Shown: positions 53,870 through 64,000 of the stretch, one piece after another | Numbering within the stretch: position 1 is the first letter of the stretch | How the letters are laid out: each line of letters starts with the position of its first letter | Source of the DNA: Meconema thalassinum | Lineage: Eukaryota > Arthropoda > Insecta > Orthoptera > Tettigoniidae | Reading direction: 5' to 3' | Assembly (NCBI GenBank): GCA_946902985.2 | Contig: OX336392.1 | Coordinates: 22,294,716 to 22,358,715, forward strand | Length of the DNA stretch: 64,000 nt | Translations under genes and position numbers: made by a program | The notes under the pieces: generated by a model | Told to the model about the DNA's origin: nothing | Database searches by the model: none | The model's input: only the letters and a program-made list of their open reading frames with translations

Positions 53870-54245
53870 ATGTGTAACTATTTACGCAATTCTGCACCAG
53901 AACACTGGTAGGGGCGATGTGATGCAGCCTGCATTGCCAGCCAACAATAACCCCTGGCACTACATCCCTTGAAGGGCCTAGGCCTGCCAAGCGACCACTG
54001 CCCAGCCATTTGGCCTGAAAGTATAGGGGTGGTGCATGGTCAGCGCATCGGGTCCCCTCGGCCGTTAATCTTGATTTTCGTGACCAGGGCGCTGCCTCAT
54101 AGTCAGACAGCAACTCAATTGTCTTAACGAGGCTGAGAGCTCCCTGTTCTAGCCCTCACGTCAGTTTCTAAAATCCATGATGGAGCCGGGAATTGAATCC
54201 GGGGCCTCCGGGTGAGAGGCAGGCACGCTACCCCAACACAATAGA
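53870..54245 (-). mobile_element. SINE B-related element with a different 3' body
   Basis: The minus strand begins near 54240 with 'ggtagcgtgcctgcctctcac' and B box 'ggattcaattcccgg'. A 'cgaggctgagagc' block follows as in SINE B, but the remainder (53880-54110) does not match other copies. Confidence 0.6.
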
Positions 54246-54249
54246 CTTA

Positions 54250-54510
54250 TTGAAATATTCTTACAGTTACACTACTACGGACATGAATGGTTCTAGGACC
54301 CTAAAACTTGGTTTTCAAGTTCATTTTGTCTGTTATTCCAAGTATAGGGAATGGAGAGAGTTATCCAAAGTATCAAGTGGACAGTGTTACTCGCAGGGTT
54401 GCAAAGGGTAAGTACACACATTTTGATTGAGATCGGTGGAACGGTGTAGATTTGTATTAATAACGGACAAACTAACATTGAGCTTTCTATATATAGATTG
54501 GGTCAGCTAG
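54250..54510 (+). mobile_element. Helitron-like 3' fragment
   Basis: 54340-54460 matches 47800-47930. The end 'gggtcagctag' (CTAG 54507-54510) resembles 1438-1448, although the next base is C, not T. Confidence 0.45.
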
Positions 54511-55239
54511 CCACTGACTCTCCCAGAATGCCAATACTTGTCGGCGTAACTGAGAGCGAATATCTCTAGCGGGTACCGCCACTGGCCGTAATCATGTTCA
54601 CCGACTGGAAAGACACAATATGGGTGATCCTGAACTGTTGAGAGATCTTCTCAGACAGACCTCGTAAGATTTCGCTTTGTCGTGGATAATGAAACGTCGA
54701 AGGTAACAGTAGCAAAAAGTTTTGCGATAATTATCTGGCTGTAATAGCAAGCGCTGGAGGGCATACGAGCGTGTATCACTCATAAAGCGAGGTAAAGTGT
54801 GATCTTGATAGGTTATTAAAACAAGAAGCGACAAACCGCATGAACAACACTTTTGACAACTTGAGACTAAGAACTTAATTTGAAAATCTGCTTTAATTAA
54901 GCTGTTTATGACAAGGTTGTCAAATTGCTGAAGAAGGGAAATGCCAATGAGACCGGAGGTAATACTGTAGAAAGGGCTGGAAAATCCAATAAGATTGCGT
55001 GCTTCTACTGATGTTGGATATAAGCTTTCATTTCGCTGCGATTCCCTCGAGCTTGACACATGAATTCTCAAAGCGCTACTCCAAATAATTAACCACTGTA
55101 GTCAAAATAATTACTGAGTTAAATTATGAATACTGTAGTAAACACTAAGTTGACTTCAACTCCATCAATGAGGGTGGTGGTATGCATGCGATGAAGTTAT
55201 TATGCGTGAGAGATACTGAACGAGGTACTGAACGGTGTA
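54511..55239. other. No gene recognised
   Basis: A 157-codon minus-strand frame (54598-55071) has no recognisable domain, no start context and no homologue within the window. I do not call it a gene. Confidence 0.3.
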
Positions 55240-55862
55240 AATTTGTCTGTTGCTATAGATGTTTTATTTAGCTCTGGCAGATCGAAATTGAATGCTTTTC
55301 AGTCGCTCAACACGATTGTACCCAATTGTGATAGGTAATGACAGTAATCAAACTGAAACTTTGTGTATAGAGGCTGTAAACATAAGTTCACCTATGGGAC
55401 GTTCAATAACCTGGTGAGCACAAATACAACATGGCGGCGAAATTTAAATATTCAAATCAACGTTTCTCGTGATTTAACCACCCGAGAGCAATGACATTTG
55501 GTACGGTATATGCTTATGTAAATTTCAATCCACTGGCATCTGATTCATTTAAATTGTTTCCATAACCACAAGATCGTGGCTGAGCGAAATTTTAAATTCT
55601 CGTTTTTATTTCTTGAGTCCTAATGATGCGATTGAAGTTTGAATAAAACACCTACACAATAATCTTCATGTAATAGTACATAACTCTAAAGCACTACATA
55701 TATAAAAATCCAACATGGCGACCATCCGAAATATTTAGACGGTTCTCAATATCTACGAATCTATTACAGCAATCAAACTGAAAATTTGTATGTTGATAGA
55801 GGAAATTAATATAAGTAGGATATATGAAAATAGGCTTTAGTTCTTCACCTAACTACTTGTTT
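55240..55862 (+). mobile_element. Family X copy (uninterrupted)
   Basis: Contains 'aacatggcggcga' and 'tttttatttcttgagtc', and ends in the hairpin/CTTGTT end at 55839-55862. At 55555-55580 it gives the empty-site version of the LINE insertion point. Confidence 0.65.
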
Positions 55863-56309
55863 TCTACCCGTCGTTCTATCGTTTTTCCCTTTATGCTTTG
55901 TTTTCTCTTCCCTTCTGTGTTTATTGTAACTATTTGAAGATTTGAAGAATCGACTTGTTCGTTAAAGCATTCGATTATTGACCGAATAATAGCAATATTC
56001 GAATATTTCGAAACTTGAGTGTTCGAATAGATTGGCAATTCGAATAATGGAATAAGTCCATTATTCGAATGTTCAAATACTGCTAATATTCGTATGTGTG
56101 CATAATTCAGTTAGTCAAACTATTTGTATCTTCGAAATAAATATTCGTATTGAAACTTATTCGAATATGATTATTATTATTGACGTTTCGGCCAGCTATG
56201 GACCACTGCTGTTCTCTTCCTCGAGCTTAAACATTCGCCCAGTAACGCCTCATGCTGATTTTTCCTGGCTTCAGTGCATGTATTGCCTGTTGTTAGCCAA
56301 CTTTTCACA

Positions 56310-57733
56310 TTTTGCAAAAATGAGGAAAAAGTAGACTTATGAGATCGGGCAGATGTGTGTCTGTCTGTCTGTCCTTCTGTCTGTCTATCTGTCCTACTGT
56401 CTGTCTGTCTGGCTGTGTGTGTGTGTCCCCCTATCAACTCCTAAACGGCTGCAGCAATCGAAACAAAATTTGGTAGGAGTAAAGATCTATACCTGAATAT
56501 CTCACGGCCATATTTGAAAATGATGTCAGTGCTACCAACTGCTGAATAATCGCAATCGAAATTTGAGCTTCATGTTGGATATCTTGAAAGGCATGAATGG
56601 GAGCTATTTCAAAATTGGCACACGTATAGATAATAATAATATTGTAGTTTAATTTCCAGGAGGCCATACCTGGCAGTGTTGCCAAAATGATTATAAGCCT
56701 GCTGATAGGTCCACATTTTAAATGCATATAACTCCTACACTATCAATTGGATTTCAACCAAATGTCGTATGTGCTATGTGTACATAAACAGATATGACTG
56801 ATCGTATTCTTACGAGCCACTAGGGCTGCCAACTGTTAATAAATGCTCTGATTTTTTAAAATCAAAATACCCATATATCAGAAAGTATGCAAGCCGACAG
56901 CTTTAAACTATGCACACGTATACTACCTGGCATTCTATATTAATTTGGAGTAACGTATGTACGTCAGTGCTACCAACATGATTCTAAGTCTGCCGAGAGG
57001 TCCAACTTTAAATACATGTAACTTCTATACTATCAATTGGATTTCAACGAAATTTCGTGTGTGCTATGTGTACCATAACAGATATGACTATGCCGATTTT
57101 TAAGAGTAACCAGGGCTGCCAACTGTTAATAAATACTGTCTCTATTTTTGTTACCCTAATATAAATATATCAGAAAGTATGCAAGCCAATAGCTCTAAAC
57201 TTTGCACACGTATGGTACCTGGCATTCTAGATTAATTTCGAGTAACTAATATAGGCCTACGCCAGTGCTGCCAACATGAGTCTAAGCCTGCTGATAGGTC
57301 CAATTTTAAAATGCATGAAACTTCTATACTTTTCATTCAAAATTGACACAACAATAGATCATATTATTTCAGATTATTTCTGACCAATACATGTATGTCA
57401 TTGTTGCCAACATGATTTTACGCGTGCTGTTAGATTCAATGTTGAGGTAACTGCATGTAACGTCCATGCTATCCATTGGACTTCAACCAAATTTTGTATT
57501 CTGTACTTTAAGAGATGGAACTAAGAATATATTCAGTCACCAGGGCTGCCAACTGTAGTTCTCTATTAGGCTAGATTATGCCAGGTATACAGTATTTCAA
57601 ATTAATTAGAAATTTCCATATTACCAACTTAATTTCGTCATTATTCTAGATATATCCATATAGATTAATCATTGGCATGAATCTTAAATTTTAAGAAAAG
57701 TAGGCTCTTTAGTTCGTCACGGAACTTCTTGTT
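56310..57733 (+). mobile_element. Family X copy, long
   Basis: Starts 'aaaaagtagacttatgagatc', has (TCTG)n and (TG)n tracts and three internal tandem modules with 'ggctgccaactgt' (near 56825, 57115, 57545). It ends AGTTC-gtcacg-GAACT then CTTGTT at 57711-57733. Confidence 0.7.
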
Positions 57734-57779
57734 AGTTTAGTCTTTTCCTGGAAACTCTGGTGTTTTTTAGTTTTATCTT

Positions 57780-58020
57780 AAGGGGCGTATGCATCTGAAT
57801 ATCGTTGAATGTAATTACAACTTAAAAAAAAATCCTTTTCTACCTCACTGAACCACGCTCCCTTGGTTTTCTTACCCAGAAAGTAAGTAGAGGTTTTGTT
57901 TGACAATCGCATTGGGCTCAGTCTTGTTAAATGACCATAGAACACAATCCTCCTCTTTCTCATCACATCAGTGATTTTGGCTGTGTTTCCGTCTGTGTTA
58001 TATATTAACACCAGACATAA
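57780..58020 (-). pseudogene. LINE ORF2 C-terminal fragment
   Basis: Reads ITDVMRKRRIVFYGHLTRLS then FLGKKTKGAWFSEVEKD, typical of the extreme C-terminus of LINE proteins related to 24728-25495. Both ends are truncated. Confidence 0.65.
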
Positions 58021-58034
58021 TCAATTGAGCTTCT

Positions 58035-58910
58035 GTTGCAATGGTTAGCGGTTTGTCATTCCTTCATAAGTTTATCAGAATGAAGTTAGTTTTCTGGGAA
58101 TATCACACACACTGTTAATTTAAGGGCCGCAAAATGTGGTTTTCGGAGACTCTTTCCAGACTTCCGAATTTTGTGTCTCACATTGAGTGGCGCAACATAT
58201 TCTTTGTTCGTCCTTCTAGGATAATTTTTGTATTTCGCCTATTTTGTAACCGTACGTACTTCTTTCTGGGTTATCGGGGCGTGGTTGTTATTTCACAATT
58301 AGGGAGTTTTCTTTTAAAAATAACATCTTTCTCCGTTTTATTCTTCTAGTATTTAACACTAAGCATCAATCACTAACACTTCACTTCTCGGGATCTTTTC
58401 ACACAAAACCTTATCTACTTCCAAGATCAAAAACACAATAAACATTTCAACAGATACTAACAAGGAACAATACCCTATCTCCAAAGATAAAATGGACAGA
58501 TACTCTAATATAAAATCTAGCAGTATGGACTTTAACAAGAATAGACATAGATATATCTAAAAACAAAACAGCATCAAAAAAGGAACATATAAAAGAAACT
58601 ATACAAAACATCTAACTTCATTGGCAAGGCCACCTGCCATGCAACACAGAGATGCAAACTGCCCTCCCAGCAAGCACCATTTCCTTACCTTACAAACCCA
58701 AAGAAAATGAACAGTGACAATTTTAGCATGTATTTTGAGAAGTTTTTTCCTATATCCACCCTTCTACTGTATGAAAAGTGCGGTGAAGAGTTTTATAAAT
58801 GATTGCTGTATTGACTCTCATGGTTACCATACCTAATTTTACGATGCACCAAGCATCCGAACACGAGGTATAGGCCTTAATAAAGATACACAGAAAGACA
58901 GACAGACAAT
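58035..58910 (+). repeat. Dispersed repeat J, copy 1 (interrupted)
   Basis: 58035-58240 and 58690-58910 match 59495-59640 and 59690-59870. The stretch between (about 58345-58690) is extra and unassigned. Confidence 0.6.
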
Positions 58911-59494
58911 TCTATTGCCTACAACATATCACCCAGATATCCAAATATGGGTATATCTACCACACAGTATAAAACAAAATCATCCTTACAATGAACACGT
59001 ATGTCGAAAAAAAAAAAGATTAGTTAATAGTGCTCTCAAACTAAATTCACCTAACGTGTACTTCCTGACGTGAAATAGAATTGAAAGCCTTGTAGAAGAA
59101 ACGCAATACACGTCACATAAAAACTCACCCTCTACGTTGTGTTAGGTCCTCATACACAGGAAGACCTCTTTCATAAATTATAAAGGCTTGTGGTGCATGA
59201 AAATTCAGGTTCTTTAGCCTCAAATGGATTCCTAAAAGCCGCAAAAATGCTGATTCAATTCAGGAATTTTTGAAAATAATTTTGCTGTTTGGAGATATAA
59301 TAGACCTTCTGTACTATATTTCGCACGTGTAAATCGCGTGAAAAAATTCCAGAGTAATCCTTGACCCCCTTAAGCGCATTATGCGTATTGATGAATTTTA
59401 CAGCTTAATTTGGTTCCGTGATAACTTTTTAGCCGTTTGCAAACTTTTACACTAATGCAATTAATGGAATTGCTATAGATGGACCTCTGAGAAT
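58911..59494. other. No gene seen
   Basis: AT-rich, no repeat assigned. Confidence 0.35.
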
Positions 59495-59870
59495 TTGTTG
59501 CCATGGTTACCGGCTTGCATTCGTTCATTAGTTTATTAAATGAAATTAGTTTTCTGGGAATATCTCAAAAAACGGTTGGTTTTAGGGCCTTAAAATGTGG
59601 TTTTCGGGGACCCTTTAGGGGCCCCGAGTTTTGTCTCTCACATTGAGGGGCTGAAAATGAGCTTTGTCTCGTCCTTCTACTCCTATTTCAGCATGTATTT
59701 TAAGGGGGGTAGGCCCCCTTTTATGAGAGTTACGGAGAAGAGTTACATAAATGATTTGTGTCGTGCCTCTGATGGATATCTGTACCAAATTTTACGTTGA
59801 TACACCCAGCCGTTCTCGAGTTGTAGGGATCATAGTTGTCCACAGGCAAACAAACAAACAAACAGACAAA
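59495..59870 (+). repeat. Dispersed repeat J, copy 2
   Basis: 'ttttctgggaatatc' and 'aaaatgtggttttcgg' are shared with copy 1. Ends in a (CAAA)n tract. Confidence 0.65.
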
Positions 59871-60035
59871 AATAATAACATACGAGCCTTACAGTAGTCG
59901 CATATGATGTGTAACATGTGCCATGTTATCCTACTATGTGTGTCCCGGGAGCGCAAATCCCTTGTTGACAGTGAACTCTGTTGGTCATTGAAATAACTAC
60001 TTGTATAACGCCAGTGCCAAATCCTGACCGTAATC

Positions 60036-61655
60036 TTATATATAAAAGTGAAAGTCTGCATGTATGTATGTGGGTGGGTTGGTTCCGTATACAAATCTAC
60101 ACCGTTCCACCAATCTCAACCAAATTTTGCATACACATAGTTTAGGACCAAGGAACCGCTGGCCACATGAATTTTCGATAGTCTTTCTCATTCTTCTGAT
60201 TTCGGCCCTTTTGCACTCGAGCAAAGGCTAATAAATTAACAAAATATACTCATGAAGGAATGGCAAGGCAGATAGTTTCCATGGCAACATAGCTCAAGTC
60301 GAGACACGGCCGTCTGGATGCCAGTTGCGCTCTGCACTACCGGTATAGAAAATGAGGAGCTTCACGTGAAATCCCGTTAGTTACTCAACTGCTCACACAG
60401 CTCTGTCAACCGAGTATAGCATAACAAAAACGTGACACTATCTACTAGATATTTGTCAAGTACCACTCATTCACTCACTCACACATTCATCACGAAATCT
60501 CAGAAACCACCCAACGGATTGGAATGACATTTGGTATGCAGCTTCCTCAAGGGCCGCAAACGCCCACTAAGAAAGGATTTTTGGATATTAACGTTCTAAA
60601 GAGGTGTTAAGGGGGTAGACCTACATTTCATCGAATAGCAATATCTCCCGATTGGTTTCATTGGGGGATGTGATAATCGGCATATAAACTCATCATTAAA
60701 AATAAGAAGACATGTGTCTGAGGGGTTTTCGATGTGGTGTATATTATGAGGTGAAAGGGGTGAAAAGTGGGGTTGAAAGATTCTTAATGGAGCCTGTATC
60801 TCTTAAACGACATAGGCGAGGAGTTTGAAACTCAGCGGGAAAAAAATCAGCATAAAAATAAGTAAATATGTGTTTGACTGTTTTTTCATAAATCCAATTT
60901 AAGGGGCCCATGGGGAGGGGTGAAATTCTGGGGGAAAAAACAGGAAAGAAAGTGTCCTAACCGATTGACTCACTCGCTCTTCAAACTCAAGGGGAAAAAC
61001 TGCTTACAAATAAGTAAATATGTGTTCGACAGTTTTTTTGATAAATCATATTTTAGGGGTTCATCGGGAGGGGTGAAATTCTGAAGGAAAAAAAATGAAA
61101 GAATATGTCCTGACTCACTCACTCATCATCGCCCAGCCAAAAATAAAGAAGTTGGAAACATGGCATTTTCGGGATATGTTCGTTGTATGTCAAAACCATA
61201 CAATAAGGGAGGATTTTTGAATATTCTTTTCTAAAGGGGTCTTAAGGGGGTTAAACCTGCATTTCATTGAATAACAATATCTCACGAGTGGTTTCATTTG
61301 TGGATGTGATACACGGCATATAAACTAATCATAAAAAATAAGCAGACATGTGTCTAATGGTTTTTCGATGTGGTGTATTATTATGAGGTGAAAGGGGTGA
61401 AGAGTGGGGGTTGAAGGATTCCTAACGAAGCGGGTAGGCCTATCTCTTAAACGACATAGGCGAGAAATTTGAAACTCCACGAAAAAATCAGCTTAAAAAA
61501 TAAGTAAATCGGAGTTCCACCGTTTTTTTTTTCATAAATTAATTTAAGAGGCTAATGGGGTGGGGTGAAATTCTGGGAGAAAAAAAGGAGAGAAAGTGTC
61601 CTAACTGACTGACTAACTCACTCACTCATCAAACTCAGGGGTAAAATACAGCTTA
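60036..61655 (+). mobile_element. Helitron-like 5' end and internal modules
   Basis: 'tcttatatataaaagtgaaag' at 60034-60054 starts with TC and an AT-rich lead as in insect Helitrons. 60450-61655 carries the modules of 1-1440 in reverse ('actcactcactca', 'gaggtgaaaggggtga', 'ggggtgaaattctg'). No coding capacity. Confidence 0.5.
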
Positions 61656-61887
61656 AACAAGATGTTCAGTAAAGAACATATAGCCTACTTTCTCCTAAAT
61701 GTATGAGTATAGTTATAACTCGTTGTTATTATCAAAGAGTATAATAGAACTATTCTTTGTTGAAGACCTTAGAAACGATTTACCTCTACCAAACGCCACA
61801 ACCTAGATAAAAACTGCTACCATCATTGAAGAAAGATAAGAAGTATCTAAAGAATGTTATGGATCTGGAGACATAATCGACCGGTCT

Positions 61888-62100
61888 GGCGGCGTGGCTC
61901 AGCGGTAACTTTCTCGCTTGCTGGACCGTATGTTTCAGGTTCGTATCCTGGCGCAGTCAGCTGGCATTTGAGGGTGCACAAATGCGAGGGAGCCGTGTTA
62001 GTAGATTTACTGGCACGTTAAAGATCCCCTTCGGGACAAAATTCTGGCACCCCGGCGTCTCTAAAAGCAACAGTAGTTAAAAGGGACGTAAAACCAATAA

Positions 62101-62152
<52 letters not shown>
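61888..62152 (+). mobile_element. SINE family D with expanded (ATT)n tail
   Basis: Head 'ggcgtggctcagcggtaac'; (ATT)n of about 16 units at 62103-62152. Confidence 0.8.
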
Positions 62153-62154
<2 letters not shown>

Positions 62155-62824
62155 ATAATCGGCCTGACGCGGGCAACATCCAACTTTGAGTTGAGGCATG
62201 TCTTTACACGTCTGGCTGCGTATGACTTTCACAACCCTAATTGAATTAACAAATCTTTCCATGACCCTACAGAGACGTGTGTATACCAACTATGTGGATA
62301 TTTTCGATTGCTATTTGGCTGAAATAGAAGTATTAATTAATATCCTGAACTAGCACCAACGGTAGAGTTCAGATACTATGTGAAATCGTTTTGTTCTTTA
62401 CTTCAATTAACATTTTCAAATAACGCACAATAGGCTGTTACAAACCCTTTAAAATAGAAAGTAAAAATGTATCGTAGTATCATCTTGTCATTCTTCAAAT
62501 TCGATGCGCATAGAATGCAAATGGTATATTAATCAATGGAGCCCCATGTAGACCAGTCGTGATATCTAGTGGTGAAATATCCAACAATATAATCCTAACA
62601 GAGCGAGTGCATTCTAGCGGCCAGAAGAAGAAACTTTTCAATAAAATCTGGTCGGCGTGCAGTTACCTTTTTGGCAGCTAGATGTGTCGAGTAAATCTGC
62701 TGGCGAATTATGTTTTAATTAAATATATATTTTACACCATAATATGCACAATATAACGCTTAATTTTAAAACATCTGAGTCATTACAAAACAATAAACAT
62801 ATAAAATTTCAAGCAAAAAAACTA

Positions 62825-62900
62825 GCTCTGATCGGGTTTGAACCATAGGCATTTGAGGGGTAGGCTAACGCTCTACCACTGAGCTAATTGTGTCAACGAA
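62825..62900 (-). repeat. tRNA-like relic
   Basis: The minus strand has 'ttagctcagtggtagagcg' (A box) and 'ggttcaaaccc' (B box), but acceptor and T stems do not pair. Confidence 0.4.
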
Positions 62901-62924
62901 TATCGTTCTATATAAAATGACTTA

Positions 62925-63490
62925 CATAGAACTTGTTAGCAAATAGTGATTTATACTAAACGATTTCATCACTGGAGTATATTATTTATATATAAAGCAT
63001 TTCATACAAAGTTTATTTATTTTATATCAGTACGCTATATTGCATGCAATACTCAAATTAGTGAAATATAAGTCAGGCACAAGATATCCGCTGCCATCTT
63101 GTCTTATTACTAAATCAGCTCAGCTTTTTAAAATCACGTCTGCACTATAGTATTACAAAATGAACTTTTAATTTCGAACGTGCCTCTTCCTTTAGAACAG
63201 TTAAAACGATTCTCGGCTCGATAATCGGAACTGGTGGGTCCCATGATATGGATTATAAAGTTTGCATAATTCGCACGGCCGCCATCCTGAAATGGTATGG
63301 CGGACGACCTTGTAGTTTGGTCACAAGACGCATCCTATACGAAGGTATGTTGTTACCAAATTTGGTAGAGATCGGATAATTTGGTTAGTCGTTATTTGAT
63401 TTTACGTTTTGAACGTTTGAGTGGCCGCCATTCAGTTTTAGTAAAGATGGCGGCGATATAAAACATGACACTGAGGTGTCCTTTGCTAGT
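62925..63490 (+). repeat. Dispersed repeat, paralogue of 2030-2640
   Basis: Described at 2030-2640; here the 63335-63490 segment is in the opposite relative orientation. Confidence 0.7.
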
Positions 63491-63563
63491 GCTACCTTTG
63501 TACCAAATTTCGTTCAATTCGCATTCACCGTGTTCGAATTGATAGGGGGGGACAGACATTCAG

Positions 63564-63573
63564 AGTACACACA

Positions 63574-63620
<47 letters not shown>

Positions 63621-63660
63621 TCACACACACACATACACACACACAGACAGACACACTTTT
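63564..63660. repeat. (CA)n microsatellite
   Basis: Long CA run with a few interruptions. An 85-codon frame over it is an artefact. Confidence 0.95.
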
Positions 63661-63715
63661 TTCGCCCTGTGTTGATCTCATAAGTCTACTTTCATTTTTT
63701 GCAAAAATCGGAAGT

Positions 63716-64000
63716 AGGCTAAAAATAAGTTAATAGGTGTTCAAGCGTTTTTTCATCAATCCAATTTAAGGGGCCCATGGGGGAGGGGTGAAATTATGGT
63801 AAAAATAATTTAAAAAAATGTCCTCTCTGACTCACTCACTCATCACGCCCAGCGAAAACTCTTAAAGTTAGAAACAAGAAATGTTGGGAATATGTTCGCT
63901 GTATGTCGAAAACGTCAACTAAGGAATGAGTTTTGTTTATTCGGGTTTTAAAGAGGGGTTAAGGGGGTAAACGTGCATTTCATTGAATAACGATATCTCA
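63716..64000. repeat. Helitron-like modules, cut by the window edge
   Basis: 'ggggcccatgggggaggggtg' and 'actcactcactcatcacgccc' match 60900-61130. Confidence 0.6.

Larger units (their letters stand above)
61657..63715 (-). mobile_element. Family X copy, minus strand, with nested insertions
   Basis: The minus-strand 3' end is ATGTTC-tttact-GAACAT then CTTGTTT at 61657-61680; the minus-strand 5' end lies at 63670-63715 ('gttgatctcataagtctac'). It contains SINE D, a tRNA-like relic and the 62925-63490 repeat. Confidence 0.5.

Noticed and set aside
54598..55071. 157-codon frame on the minus strand
   Set aside because: Residue composition shows no domain, there is no promoter or splice context, and no second copy was seen.
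63476..63733. 85-codon frame rich in His-Thr
   Set aside because: Translation of a (CA)n microsatellite.

Overview
The window looks like intergenic DNA from a large, repeat-rich arthropod genome, most likely an insect. The evidence is tRNA-derived SINEs in at least five families, decayed non-LTR retrotransposons of several clades, a Penelope-like element, Helitron-like ends, and internal arrays of TTAGG, the ancestral insect telomere motif. I cannot name the species. I see no ordinary spliced host gene. Coding potential is confined to mobile elements, and most of that is broken.

The centrepiece is a near-perfect inverted repeat of about 15.8 kb (5199-21030). Its arms are about 7.8 and 8.0 kb, around a 34-base spacer (12984-13017). 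A near-identical 8-base direct repeat (CTACGGGA / TTACGGGA, one mismatch) abuts its two ends, as expected of a transposed unit. Each arm carries three FLYWCH-type zinc-finger genes pointing away from the centre, a complete tRNA-Leu(UAA) gene, TTAGG-type arrays, two minisatellites and relics of host SINEs and LINEs. No transposase, integrase or polymerase is visible in it. Arm differences counted by hand are about 0.4-1.2% in the genes; the length difference comes from tandem arrays. The arms have decayed differently: the middle gene is intact on the left and stopped on the right, while the centre-proximal gene keeps its zinc ligands on the right and has lost one on the left.

Left flank (1-5190): the 3' part of a Helitron-like element, a SINE, part of a dispersed repeat that recurs near the right end of the window, then several tRNA-derived SINEs. 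Right flank: 21195-22800 has a (GAAA)n tract, a repeat fragment and a retroposon with a clean target duplication. 23200-24122 is a Penelope-like fragment with GIY-YIG endonuclease. 24728-25495, 27585-29640 and 29650-32606 are dead LINEs, the second cut by SINE insertions. 34180-36325 holds a Helitron-like end, a truncated LINE, a TATA-bearing repeat and a hairpin MITE. 36948-38760 is a SINE mosaic. 39110-43160 is the longest stretch with nothing recognisable.

43165-47022 has a second transposase remnant, nested MITEs and SINEs. 48085-52425 is a dispersed repeat (family X) split by an almost complete LINE that is itself split by a SINE; a related copy at 55510-55680 shows the empty site. 54250-64000 is mainly further copies of family X, Helitron-like segments, other repeats and microsatellites. 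The only genes that plausibly still work are FLYWCH genes 1 (both arms), 2 (left) and 3 (right), and the two tRNA-Leu copies.
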